Notes under the pieces: model-generated | What the model was told of the DNA's origin: nothing | What the model saw: only the letters and a program-made list of their open reading frames with translations | Database searches by the model: none | DNA from: Rhizopus arrhizus | Taxonomy: Eukaryota > Mucoromycota > Mucoromycetes > Mucorales > Rhizopodaceae | Assembly: GCA_024220505.1 (NCBI GenBank) | Contig: JAKZZE010000033.1 | Location: 248,001 to 312,000 of the forward strand | Direction of reading: 5' to 3' | Length of the DNA stretch: 64,000 nt | Made by a program: the position numbers and the translations under genes | Shown here: positions 34,809 to 45,881 of the stretch, in pieces | Layout: every line of letters starts with the position of its first letter | Numbering within the stretch: the first letter of the stretch is position 1

Positions 34809-36055
34809 TTGTTATTTATGTAATAAAATATGTCTCGATTAATACAAAGTGGCTCCTTTTTCTATATTTACTATGTGTCACAACCTTTTGCTTATATGGC
34901 CTCTACCTTGATATACCGAGTTTCATGTATCCCAAAATCTAATGGGCATAGTTTAGTATGCCGTAACAACGAAAATATTTTATGAGTATGATAGTACTAT
35001 TATATTGGTATACACCCATTCTTTACTCAACAAAAGATATGGTACGCCCTGCTAGAACAAATTAATTTTTATTATTAATAATGAAATGTTCAAGACACTT
35101 TGGTGAATATTATATTATAACCCACTTTAAAAAGATTACTCTGTTATTGAACATATTGAAATACAACAAAACAATAGAAAAATTCAAAAATGGTGATATT
35201 TAGTTGCATCTAGCACTTAAAAAAAACATACACACATCTTTTGGGTCGTGTATTTTCTCTTTCTTTTACACATTTAAAACAATTAGGCTCAACAAAGTAA
35301 ACCTGACAAATTTAGATAACACTACTATTTAAAGCCTATTGACTTAAGTTTAAATACAGAACATTACGAACTGTGGGCTAATGAGTACCTAAAACAACGT
35401 TACTTGGTACATATTTATTCATTGTTATTAGATAAGGAAGTTATAGACAGTTTTAATTCTGTCTAGTGCAATAATAAGTAAGACTATCTAATGCTATAAC
35501 AAAAATCTCAGTATCAACTTAAGAAGATAGGGAGTTTGAAGATACTACAGTAAAACTGAGTGTACTGGTTGAGTTAAGCAAAAACAGAGCTGAACAGGCC
35601 AAATTAAAAGAGCTTGTTGGTTAACATAAAGCTATAGAGACCTTACTACTGCTTTTATTACATCCATCATAGTACTTGATAAGTCTATAGTGGAAGAAAA
35701 TCATATCAAGCATATAAAAGAAAGTCTTTTAAAGCATAGAGAAAAAAGATGAATAGGATCGTATGTTGCTGATAACATGATTGTATTTAAAAAGCGCAAG
35801 ACAGAAATTTCTTGAATGGAATTAAAAAAAGATACAATTTGATATCAATCACATCGTATTCTAAAACTAGTTCTAGAACTGTAGTATAAAACAATTTATT
35901 TCTAAGTACTGTTGAAATCAGTTATACTTTTCATATTTGATATTTTTATACATTATAGCCTTATTCTAGTGCCAAAAAAAAACTGCAAGTAGAGGATTAC
36001 AATAAAATGAAATAGTCGCCAACAAATTAAAATAATTTTTCATTTAAAAATTTGT
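34809..36055. other. Gene-free AT-rich region
   Basis: No gene supported. All frames are broken by stops. Some stretches (about 35560-35860) have a codon-like texture, as in decayed coding DNA, but no family can be named. Confidence 0.45.
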
Positions 36056-36426
36056 GTAAAAAAATCCTCCCCACTGTGCAATGGGAAAGGATTGCAAAAA
36101 ACCCTCCATCGTCCCGTCCTCCAGCCGAAGCCTTTGGGCAGTTAGGTAGTTTTTATTAAAGAAAACCCTTCCGAAGTCGGGCAAAGAAATGTCTACCATC
36201 GCACCTTTCAACTTGCGCCTACGAGTGTTCAGGAAGTTCTTTGAGTGAAGAAAAAAAAAAAAAAGTGGAAAGCTGAAAAAAAGCTGCTTTATTTATACTT
36301 TTTTTTAGAGAATTTCTGCTTGTTTTTTGGCCAAGCTTTTATTGGTTAATCATTATTGATAAACGGACTGGGTGCTTTTTATAAGGGGTTCTATTAAAAA
36401 TGGACTGGGTGCTTGGTCATAAGGGG
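36056..36426. repeat. GC-richer block with a 37-bp tandem duplication
   Basis: Positions about 36060-36250 are clearly richer in C and G than the neighbouring DNA and have no open frame, which suggests a fragment of a repeat (for example a retroelement end). Further on, GGACTGGGTGCTT followed by ATAAGGGG appears at 36365-36388 and again at 36402-36426, an imperfect tandem duplication with a 37-bp period. Confidence 0.5.
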
Positions 36427-37508
36427 CACTGCTAATAAAGGGTAAGGAAAACGTCATTGTTTATAAATTTGAAAAAAGAAAAAAGGGATTATTCCATAAA
36501 GCAAAATTCAAAATAGTTTAAAAATTTGTGAATAAAAAGTTGTATATGCAATCATTGTATACAAATCCATCTCATGTCGTCCTTAACGTTTTCGTCTTTT
36601 CAGATTCCATGATTATCAAGGGCGTAAGAGAGCCAATAATGAGATCGCAAATTTTTATATTGACGGTGGTAAGAAATACAACAAAAAGAAAAGGAAACAG
36701 ACAAGGTGAAACAGTGGGAGAAGAAGATCAAGAAGATCTGAAAAGAATGAAAACACAAAAGAAATTCATTACCAAGAAGATATTGAGAAACAAGACACCA
36801 AAAGAGAAAAATATACATCGTTGATTGCCCACCAAGTATAAACAACCTGAAGCTTTATCGCTGATACTATTCGGCTATGGAGTGAAGAAGAAGGATAGTG
36901 TCTCCATAAAAAAAGCTCTCTCTGATACCACCAATATTTTGTAGAGCAAAACTACTTGAACAGTGAAACCAAATACATTGTGCATTAATAGATGTAAATG
37001 AATACCTGACTTCTCCAGTACATTTATATTTGAATCATTATTCAACTTCATCCTGACTTATTAATCTGGTATAGATTTGCAATAGCCGTTATACAAGAAA
37101 ACTAGAAAGAAAAAGACTAGAGCATGTAGAAAAGCTAGCCAACATTATCCTGGACTGTAAAATATGTGGAATAATTTGGCAATGAGAAGTTAATGCGAGC
37201 AAAAATATGCATGAGATTGCAAATTCTGTTTCCAAAAACAAAGGTCGTCATGAAGCTTTTACAAGAAAAATCACTTTAGAGGGAACAGTTTCTCTTTCAG
37301 AGGTTTGTCTATTTACATTATAATGGTAAGTCCATAACAAAATGATTCATACTTTCATAGAAAGTACTAATTTATTATATTTTATTATTTAATCCATCAA
37401 ATTTTTCCAATTATTATTATAATTTTTAATCCTTTTTTTCTAAATTATTTTTACATTTTTCTCAAATGCTTCGAAAATATAGTATGTGTGAGTAAATTTT
37501 AAACATCT
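36427..37508. other. Decayed, possibly transposon-derived region
   Basis: A plus-strand frame about 36600-36825 is rich in Lys, Arg and Glu (for example TKRKGNRQGETVGEEDQEDL). The same strand then reads KYKQPEALSLILFGYGVKKK (about 36835-36890) after a stop. This looks like degraded coding sequence next to the transposon fragment at 37509, but no family is recognised. Confidence 0.3.
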
Positions 37509-37660
37509 TGAAACTATCCGCTTACAATCCTTTATTTTAATACCTTTTGTATTTCCGTGACAAGTCACTGTTTCATACACTTGTATCGCTCTTAACCCTT
37601 ATACTCTTTGATGAGTTTTAATAAATATTAAAATTTTCATCCATAAAAAAAAAGATTTAA
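37509..37660. mobile_element. Solo fragment of the 8.1-kb transposon's inner end
   Basis: This stretch closely matches 9608-9760, the segment just inside the right end of the Tc1/mariner-like element: both contain GAAACTATC.GCTTACAAT, CATACACTTGTATCGCTCT, and CTTTGATGAGTTTTAATAAA followed by TATTAAAATTTTCATCCATA and a short A-run. By eye only about a dozen positions differ. The flanking inverted-repeat terminus seen at 9760-9788 is missing here, and the sequence after the A-run is unrelated. It is therefore a second, truncated copy of the same family. Confidence 0.85.
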
Positions 37661-37699
37661 ACATCATTTATGTTTATCTTTGAAATAAATTTGTTGCAA

Positions 37700-38112
37700 C
37701 TATTCATTCCCTATAATTGCTCACAAATTAAGAACTGTTCTTTTCAACTTTCAGGGGCGTTATTCCATGTATTGGAATACAAAAATAAGAAAAACTAGAT
37801 GAAAGAAAGAGTAAAAAATCACGTAATTAAAGCAAGAGATGTTTTATATTCAAAATCTGAGCGCAACAGAGGTCTTGGTAAAAGATTTTTATTAGAGAAG
37901 GCTATGGAGACTGGGCCATTATGGGCATAATGTCTCGCCTTGGAGTGAATATTATAAAGAATAACATGGGAATGTATAAAAAAACAGGATTGATCCAAAA
38001 AAAAAGTGTATGGCTGCATAAAGCGGTGGTAGACAAAGCAGGTCAGGGGCAGAATCTTGTTACACGAGAAGAAATAAACGGTATATGTTATGATTATGGT
38101 TATTTACCTGAC
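37700..38112 (+). other. Unclassified degenerate ORF pair next to retroelement-like ORF
   Basis: Two overlapping plus-strand frames, about 37800-37930 (MKERVKNHVIKARDVLYSKS) and 37921-38118 (MGIMSRLGVNIIKNNMGMYK), have coding-like composition but are in different frames and no family is recognised. They end within a few bases of the stop of the minus-strand ORF at 38113. Probably transposon debris. Confidence 0.25.
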
Positions 38113-39164
38113 TCATAACTGTTCAGTGTCTGGTTCGCCATTACCAGCAGGAACAGGTTGAGATGCTTCGTCCATGTCGGTATCAACAGGAGTGGCTTGT
38201 AAAGGAGTGGAGGTGGTTGCCTTGATGTGGTCAACAAAGGCTTGAGTAGTGATCCATTGCTTGGCAATGAAATCACGAGCCACAGCTGAGCGTACAGTAG
38301 GACGCATACGATCCAGGGCGGTGAGAAGGTGAGAGGTGTGGATCTGCACCATCTTTTGCTGTTTCTCACTTTCTGAGAGGTCTTGGTATTTGACATCGCG
38401 CAGGTTGGTGGGATCACGTGGATCAAATTTGTTGATGAGCTTAATACCAGCTGTATCGAGCTTATTGGTGGCAGTCGAAGCGTACTCGTTGTGTACAAGG
38501 AGTGCTACCACGCGGGTGGTGGGGTGGTAGACGTCGAGGATACGCCAGTTCTCCAGGCCAAGCATACCTACCTTCTTGCGAACGTTGGTGATGAACTCCC
38601 TGAAGCGACAAGGTAAAGGTATTGGAACCCATTATTTGTAGGAGGAGGAGCAAAGGTACGGGCAGCGACCTGGAATTGGCGTTTGGAAGGTGCCTTACGG
38701 GTACGGGTGGTAGTTTTGGGCTTGGGTGGCTGCGTGATACGCATACCCTTACGAGCAGCAGAAGCGAACGAGGAAGTGGTAGGTGTAGGAGTGGAGGTGG
38801 GAGTGGGAGATGACTTCCGCTTGGTGGCCTCAGATCCAGCAGGCTTGATAGTTGCTGCAGGGAGTGTGGTAGTAAGAGTCTCCAGCTCTTTAATACGGCG
38901 ATGAGCCGCCTCAAGGTCAGCTCTTAGGTCCTGGTTCTCTTTGGTCAGAGCTTCCAGGTATGCAAGGCGTTGACCTTGACTTGTAGTCATGGTCATGATC
39001 GGTTGGAACCAATCAGGCATGCCAGGGAGAATACCAAAGTCAAGAGGCCCATTAAGTGAGAGGGCAGGTGCGGTAGGAGCAGTGACAGGGCCAAAATGAA
39101 AATCAGGCTCGCTTGCCAGTGTGGTGTTGGTGCTGGTAGGGTTGGTGATATTGGCTATGTCCAT
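38113..39164 (-). pseudogene. Retroelement-like ORF1 protein, broken by one frameshift
   Basis: Two abutting minus-strand frames form one protein of about 350 residues. The first (39164-38568) has a Thr/Pro-rich start, a probable coiled coil (LTKENQDLRADLEAAHRRIK) and a basic, Ser/Thr/Pro-rich middle (KPKTTTRTRKAPSKRQF). The second (to 38113) has a compact globular part (LENWRILDVYHPTTRVVALL) and an acidic end. The join near 38600 is a frameshift: CRFREFITNVRKKV continues directly into MLGLENW. The block is near 50% GC, far above the local level. Coiled coil plus basic linker plus globular domain resembles ORF1/gag proteins of LINE-like elements in Mucoromycota, an inference; no reverse transcriptase follows. 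Confidence 0.45.
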
Positions 39165-39515
39165 GTTGTGCTTTGGCTTGCCGGTTGGGTGACGATCAAT
39201 ATCAATAGGTAAGAAGGGCGGAGAACGGTCTGCGAGGGTGCGTTTAGTGGCGGCAGAGGGTTCAGGGTCAGGGGAAGTTTGTATTTTGTTGTTGCTGTTC
39301 TTCTTCTGACTGTCTAGAGGAGTATTTGTTGGATTTCTCGATGGAATTTCGATCTTAGAAGGTGAGAGTTGTTGTTTGTTGTTTATCTTGGATGGATTGA
39401 TTGAACTAATGATGGATTGCTTTGTTTTTCTTTAAAGAAGTGTGAACGGATGATTGTTTAGCCGTGAAAATTAGTGTTACAATCAAAAGTGCGAAAGAAG
39501 TAAAAAAAAAAAAAA

Positions 39516-39591
39516 GGTCTTGTGGTGTAATGGTTAAACACTGCATTTGGGCAATCTACTTGTATTCCGAGTTCGAATCTCGGCAAGACCG
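39516..39591 (+). tRNA. tRNA-like gene, glutamine-type body, non-canonical anticodon arm
   Basis: The acceptor stem is perfect (GGTCTTG with CAAGACC), the D stem is GTGT/ACAC around AATGGTTAA, and the T arm is CCGAG-TTCGAAT-CTCGG. A box (TGGTGTAATGG) and B box (GTTCGAATC) are intact, and a T5 run at about 39596 can terminate RNA polymerase III. Acceptor, D and T arms resemble eukaryotic tRNA-Gln. The region between D and T arms is 24-25 nt, and does not form a clean 5-bp anticodon stem: the best fold has a C-C mismatch and would place GGG (Pro) or a shifted TGG in the loop. It may be a tRNA pseudogene, an intron-containing gene I cannot parse, or a tRNA-derived repeat. An A14 tract directly precedes it. 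Confidence 0.55.
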
Positions 39592-40402
39592 GTATCTTTT
39601 TCTACTTTTGTTGTCATATCTTTAGTTCCATTTTTGGTATGTAACATGATTATTCTTTTGGCCTTTCAACTGTAAATTATCAACCGCAGTATAATCGCAG
39701 TATAGCCACAGTGTTCTTAGTATTAACATCATAATTACAAGTGTCAAGCATCACCACCACAGCAAACATAAAATGGTATAAATAGACCTTATAGTTATTA
39801 AATAAATAATTAACTTTTTACTGCTTAATTAATCATCTTGCACCTTTATTAGTTATCTTAAAAATATCTGTCCGTGATCAACCATGACATTGTCGGAAAT
39901 CAAACATGGTTTAAAGCTCAAGGACTGCGCCATCCAATTTGTTTTTATCTTAAGTGTATTGTGAGCTTTAATTTATTAAATGGCTTTGATATTTGATATA
40001 TTTTTAGTTATTAACTGGGCTTAATTTGCTTACTTTTTATCAACTGCCTCGAATAATTTTATTTCGAGCTTAAAAAGGTGATTTATGTAAAAAGATTATA
40101 GCAAAGGTTATATAGTTTTTATCTCATAGCTTTACACTAAGTATATATCAATACATAAAATACCACATATATAAATTCAAATACTAATAAGTCGAGTATA
40201 CATTTATATAGCGTATATTTAAAGATATATAGTATGTGTTAAATTACCATACACTCACTTATCAACCATATTTGATCACCAAGAACTCAAATAGTGCATC
40301 AAATGTTTAATTATTTTTTTCTTTCTGCATGAATTAATTCATACTCCTTTAATCGGACTTTGGTTTTAGTTACGGTTCCTTTTTTTGCTTTACTCAATCG
40401 AC
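39592..40402. other. Intergenic region
   Basis: No supported gene. AT-rich DNA with short ATATA runs; the last 80 bp before 40403 contain T-rich stretches typical of promoters here. Confidence 0.5.
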
Positions 40403-42124
40403 ATGGCCAAAATTAACCAACTTCCTCAAGAGATACTGGAGATAGTCTTTCAAAACCTTAATAAAAGTGAAGCTCTAAAATGTAGACTAGTATGTTTTAG
40501 GTGGTATTCTCTCGGTACACAATATTCATTTGATGAGCTTCTGATTGCAGACGATCACCATCTTGAAAGCTTTTTGAATTTACTTTTAGAAACGACAACT
40601 TATCGACTTGGCAGCATGGGTAAATTTGTCAAGACCATTGTGATTGGTATCGACAGACTCTGTGAGAAAACGCATTTTTCATTCTCCTTATTTGAACAGT
40701 TGGTCAAGTGTTGTCCATATGTAGAAAGGTTTGATGCAGAAGAAGATGAGCTCTCGAGTTATATGCTTCAGATTAGTGATGAAATTAAATGGAAACATCT
40801 CAAAGAACTCCCACCCGATTGCAACTCGTTTGAACACAACATGAAATATAGCAAATGTCTTGTGAAATTGACTACAGGATTAGATCATCAGAACGACTTT
40901 AACTTCTTATCGTCCTTTCGCTCCCTCGAGTATCTTTGCTTACCTCCATCTTTACCTTTGACAACCATGGAAGAGCTTGGGATTGTACTCAGCAGCTGTC
41001 CCAAGTTGACAAGTCTCAATGCATCCTTGAACATCAAAGAGAAGAAAAAAGAATCACTTTGCATTTACCCATACTTAAAACAGTTGACGATTCAAAACTA
41101 TAGTATGAGATTACCTGAAGGATTTATTGATTGTATCTCTGATAGACTTATTTGTCTTTCTGAGTTACATCTCATCATGCATCGTTTATCTGTCAATCAT
41201 TCGTTACAAGACGAAGCTTATGACAGACTTGTCCATTATGCTTTGATGCAAACTCGTAAAAAGTTTAGTCTTCGTTTGACTATCAAAAATGGAGGAGATG
41301 ATGTGATGAGGAAATACAATCAGGATGGCAATCATCTCAATCAACTCATATACCATTACTTGAGATGTATGCTTATACCGCAATTTGCAGAAAGCCAATG
41401 CTATGAAATATACAACGTATTAACAATCAGACGAGGATTTAAAGGATATCTTGACTTTAGCACTACCTGGCAAAGATTAGACACGAATCTGCTTGTTTGT
41501 AAACTTTATTTGATCTGGCCCTCTGGTAACAGCCTATTTACGCATTTGGAGCATGTAGCATCAAATATTCATGAATTGATTTTGAATGGAGGAATATTAT
41601 CCGATTCATTATTACAACATGATCTTGGTATATTCATGGCGCAATACCAGGGGCTTCAAAAAGTGACACTGACAGATTATGTCTTGCAGTCTTTTCAGGT
41701 TCCTACATTAAAATCTGTTGAAAAAATTCTGGTCTCTCATTCTTATGTCAGACCTAAATTTTTCCAGGACTTGGCTAACTGCTGTACCAATCTAAAGTCT
41801 CTTTCTTTGAAAGACAATACTTATGTAGCTAATGTTGGTGATGTCCCTTCATCTTCTATTCAGTATTACTTTGTTGAAGCCAATTTATACAACTTGTCCT
41901 TAGAAAGGCTCGAGATTGTTATGCCACAAAGCAAATCTCTCTTATTTGTAGAGACCAAAGCTGGATCCACTTGTTATAGACTAGAGCCAAAACGCAAGCC
42001 AAGACGACTTTCATGCAAAGAAAGAATTGAAGTTTGCAAGACAAGTAAAGACAGTCGGCTGATTATAAATTGTTGTCAACTTCAAATACTCACATTAAAT
42101 GGTACTGAATTCCATGTTTTTTAA
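40403..42124 (+). CDS. F-box protein with leucine-rich C-terminal region
   Basis: A single exon encodes 573 residues starting at the ATG at 40403 (context ACATGGCC). Residues about 4-45 form an F-box (INQLPQEILEIVFQNLNKSE, RLVCFRWYSLG), which binds Skp1 in SCF ubiquitin ligases. The remainder has irregular leucine-rich segments (SLEYLCLPPSLPLTTMEEL, CPKLTSLNASLN, LKQLTIQNYS, CTNLKSLSLKDN) that would form the substrate-recognition repeat, as in many lineage-expanded fungal F-box proteins. The target is unknown. The gene is intronless, unlike most neighbours, and has a decayed relative just downstream. Confidence 0.85.
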   Translation: MAKINQLPQEILEIVFQNLNKSEALKCRLVCFRWYSLGTQYSFDELLIADDHHLESFLNLLLETTTYRLGSMGKFVKTIVIGIDRLCEKTHFSFSLFEQLVKCCPYVERFDAEEDELSSYMLQISDEIKWKHLKELPPDCNSFEHNMKYSKCLVKLTTGLDHQNDFNFLSSFRSLEYLCLPPSLPLTTMEELGIVLSSCPKLTSLNASLNIKEKKKESLCIYPYLKQLTIQNYSMRLPEGFIDCISDRLICLSELHLIMHRLSVNHSLQDEAYDRLVHYALMQTRKKFSLRLTIKNGGDDVMRKYNQDGNHLNQLIYHYLRCMLIPQFAESQCYEIYNVLTIRRGFKGYLDFSTTWQRLDTNLLVCKLYLIWPSGNSLFTHLEHVASNIHELILNGGILSDSLLQHDLGIFMAQYQGLQKVTLTDYVLQSFQVPTLKSVEKILVSHSYVRPKFFQDLANCCTNLKSLSLKDNTYVANVGDVPSSSIQYYFVEANLYNLSLERLEIVMPQSKSLLFVETKAGSTCYRLEPKRKPRRLSCKERIEVCKTSKDSRLIINCCQLQILTLNGTEFHVF

Positions 42125-42411
42125 TTACTGAATACAATTCATCCTTCATTTAAAATAAATTATGTATTCTTTAAAAACAAAAGCAAGCACATTTCTTTGT
42201 ATAATTGACAGCAAAAAAAAAGATACGAGCTTCTTGTCGTCCGTTCGATTCTTGGCATGTCTCTGTACCCCTTTATACTTTCATGGCCAATACACAGGAA
42301 TAACAGTTTATACTCAACACTTGCCTGAAACTTTTCGATTTTAGTATACTTTTTACTCCAAACGAACAGCAGTATACTCTTATAATAAACCTTCTTGAAA
42401 GAATTTCATCA

Positions 42412-43212
42412 CAAGATGTGGTCTACAGCTGACTCGTTGATCTTTCATTGATGCGGCCTGAAAAGAGATTTTGTACGTGATTACATATCAATGATGATGG
42501 CTTTGAACTACTGTGTGAAAGGAGCAGACTTGGTTAGCTAATTGAGACTATGTGATATCATTTGAATTGCGCCTTTGCAGAAAACAGTTATCGAAATGTG
42601 CTGAAAACTAATCACTCACAAAATAGAATCTGTGAACATGTACAGTTTGTGGGAAAAACAAGATGAGAAAACGGTGATACATAAAGTCAATCAATTGGTA
42701 TGTGAAAAATATACATGTTTAGGTCATGTTGCACTATATATTGATAAGCTATGTCTAATTCATGACATAAATATTGTTTCATCAAAGGGAGATCTTGGAT
42801 CATTAATATCAGTATGTCGTAGGCTTAAGGAGTTAATACTGGTTGGACATATACGGGAATCTCTAAGAAATTATTGCGAATCGATTGTCAACCCATCGTG
42901 TTCTTCTATCGATCAAGACCTGTCCCAAATTGAAAATTCTTTACTTGAAAACAAATTTCTATTGTGATATACAAGATAAATTTACATTCTGCTTTAAACA
43001 ATTCATCCTTATAGGGTTGGAGAAGTTTGACGACTGTTATAACAAAACATGGACTTGGCGTGTCGAGACAGATGACAGATCTTATTTTAGACAATAATAA
43101 CAAACCAACACAACATGTGGACATTGGTAGTGGTTACGAGCTGAATGAAAGTAATTACCTACTTATTAGTTGTTATGAACTTCCTTCTGGACAAAATAAA
43201 CATAAAATATGA
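42412..43212 (+). pseudogene. F-box/LRR-like relic downstream of the intact F-box gene
   Basis: A 111-residue frame (42632-42967) reads CEKYTCLGHVALYIDKLCLI and LGSLISVCRRLKELILVGHI, the same leucine-rich texture as the C-terminal half of the F-box protein upstream. It is followed in another frame by LTTVITKHGLGVSRQMTDLI and a polar end at 43210. There is no F-box start. I interpret it as a broken tandem paralogue; direct alignment was not possible. Confidence 0.4.
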
Positions 43213-43472
43213 CGAAATAATTACTTACTGCATATAATATTCAACTCCTTTAATTCATCGTTGAGTAATAGTTGAGAACATTACACTTGTTTCTGAAAAA
43301 GTTGTTTAAAAGTCAAAGGAGTTTATTTGTTGAAGAAAAAAAAAAAAAAACTTGGCCTTTTTCTTTTTTTTTTTTTTTTTTTTTGCTCTCCTATTTTTTT
43401 AGTGCACATGTTTTTGTTTTATAAACAAATCCTTATTCCCCTTTTCTCTTTTTGTTTTCTTTCATCTTTATT

Positions 43473-45881
43473 ATGTCTATTGAATATGAGTGGGTTGAAG
43501 TATCAAATCCTAATCTTTCTTGCTCTTTTTATGCAAATCAAGTAACAGGTGAATGTAGTTGGTCAAGGCCAATAGATGAATCGAGAATGTAAATAGTAAT
43601 AAAAAGAAAAAGAAGTGTTTGATAATAAATTATGAATAGATTACCAACTAATCCAGAAGGTGACTGGTGGGAATTGTGGGATGAAAAGAATAATTTGCCT
43701 TATTATTACCATACACGTGCAAATATCTCTAATTGGGTTCGGCCCACTGACGCAAATATAATTTCTCTTGTCAAAATTCAAGTAGGTTTTTTTTTTTTAA
43801 TTTTTTTTATTTTACTTATCTAATAATTAGCCCTCAAAAGAATTTTCAAGTCAAATGTCTTTGTTGATTAAAAGGCCTTCTATAACAAATAATAACACAA
43901 TGAAAAGAAATAGTCGATCGCTTGATTTATCAGAAATAACCATAGTTGATACACCAAAGAGGCAACACCAAAGATCAACATCTGATAGCATAGCCAATGA
44001 TATCATGAATCAAGTACCAAAGAACGAAGATGGCCCTAGAAAACAAAGTGTTTGTTCTGCAAAGGTTCCGTTTGTTTTTCTTTCACTCCTCATTTTATTG
44101 ACACTCCGAATTACCTTTTATAGGAACCAGTGGTCTCTAGAGGATCTTATTTACCGTTATTTAAAACAGGTCCTTTTAAAAATTTAGTTACACGTTCTAG
44201 TTCACCAACAAGTCGATATTCGATGGCCATCAGCTCACCTACAAATAATCCAGGTACGCATGCCAATGATGTTATCTGATTATTTGGGAGCTAATTTGAT
44301 TAATAGATGCTGCTATTGCTATGCATCCAATTTTAAATAATCAACATTCACCACCTGCTACTCCTGTGGCCACCTTGAGAAAGTAAGCAAACAACAATGG
44401 TCACAAAATTAAAGAGAGCTTATAGAATAATAGGCCTGCTTTACCTGTAGGATTACAACAAGAAATTAATCGATTTGCTATTGATGGATTTGCTAAAAGA
44501 TTCTTTGCTACTCATAAAAGAGGTTTATTCAGAAGAAGAGTGCCAATGAATGAAATGTTGAAATGGACAAAAGTAAATAGAGTGACATATTTTTATATAA
44601 TTTCTCACAGACTCAATAGGAATCATTGCGTCAACCGTTGATTATGATGAATAAAGAGCTATACAAAGACGCATTGAAATGCTTCAAATTAATACAAATC
44701 ATCATGGGCGATAAATCAAAGTCCAGAAATGAAACAGAAGACATACAAACCATCTTGACTTGTGGTATTACAAAGGGACAAATGAGAGATGAAATTTATG
44801 TACAATTATGTAAACAACTCCATGAAAATCCAAATTCGTAAGAAATACAAAATAATCATAAAATTGACTGACAGATTTGTAGATCCAGTGTTTATAAAGG
44901 CTGGGAATTATTATGTATTGTCAGTGTCACCTTTCCTCCATCCAAAAATCTAGAAAATTATTTAACAGACTTTGTTGAACAACATCATGATTCACAGGAT
45001 CATAAAATATCCACAATGAGTAGACACGTTTCAAATAAGCTAAAGAGGATATGTAAACGAGGCGCAAAAGGAAAAGTATTAACAGCTGCAGAGATTGCTC
45101 GTGCAAAGGAGGCACCTTTTAAACCTTCTGTATTTGGTGAATCATTAGAACTCATCATGGAATTACAAACAGATCCAACTATTCAAATACCCATGATTGT
45201 CCCCTTCTTGACAAACACCGTAAGAGAAACAAACGGTCAATCCTCTGAAGGTATCTTTCGTGTGCCTGGTGATGCAGACGCAGTCACTGATTTGGTAAAT
45301 CAAAATAGTAAACATATTCTGTTTATAGCTCATCCTATTATAATCCATAGCGAGTTCGTATTGAAAATGGAAATTATGATGCAGAGGGCATAACAGATCC
45401 TAATGTGCCAGCCTCTTTATTAAAATATTGGTTAAGAGACTTGTCAGATCCCATCATTAGTTCAGAAGATTATTATGATTGTATCAAGTACGCTGAGGAT
45501 GCAGAAATGGCTATTGCTATCATCAATCGACTACCAGATACCAATAGGCGAATCGCTTTATTTATTATTAATTTCTTGCAGGTAGCATTCATGTAAAGCT
45601 ACTGTTTTACTCGTACACTTACATTATTTATACAGGAATTTACAGATCCAGAGATTATTTCACATACTTTAATGAACGTCAATAATCTAGCCATGGTATT
45701 TGCACCCAACTTTTTACGTTGTCCAGCTGAAAGCTTGACTACTGTATTTGAAAACTCTAAATATGAACAAGCTTTCTTGAGGACACTCATCAATGAAATA
45801 CAAGTAAATCCTTCTCTTTGTGCTTATGAACCTGATCCTACTAAAGTCATTGGATATCAACGAACGGCCTGTCAACAATAA
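43473..45881 (+). CDS. WW-WW-MyTH4-RhoGAP protein (ARHGAP39/Vilse-like)
   Basis: Ten exons (43473-43588, 43640-43781, 43831-44064, 44124-44253, 44307-44382, 44434-44572, 44620-44837, 44883-45294, 45351-45581, 45636-45881) encode 647 residues. Two WW domains come first (YEWVEVSNPNLSCSFY to WSRP; WWELWDEKNNLPYYYHT to WVRP). A Ser-rich linker follows. A MyTH4 domain spans about 250-420 (RGLFRRRVPMNEMLKWT, ITKGQMRDEIYVQLCKQL, GWELLCIVSVTFPPS). The C-terminal RhoGAP domain has the arginine finger in SEGIFRVPGDAD and LLKYWLRDLSDPII, AMVFAPNFLR. This order equals animal ARHGAP39, so it should be a Rho/Rac/Cdc42 GTPase-activating protein that binds Pro-rich partners and perhaps microtubules. The acceptor of exon 8 is the second of two AGs; the first breaks the MyTH4 frame. 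Confidence 0.92.
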
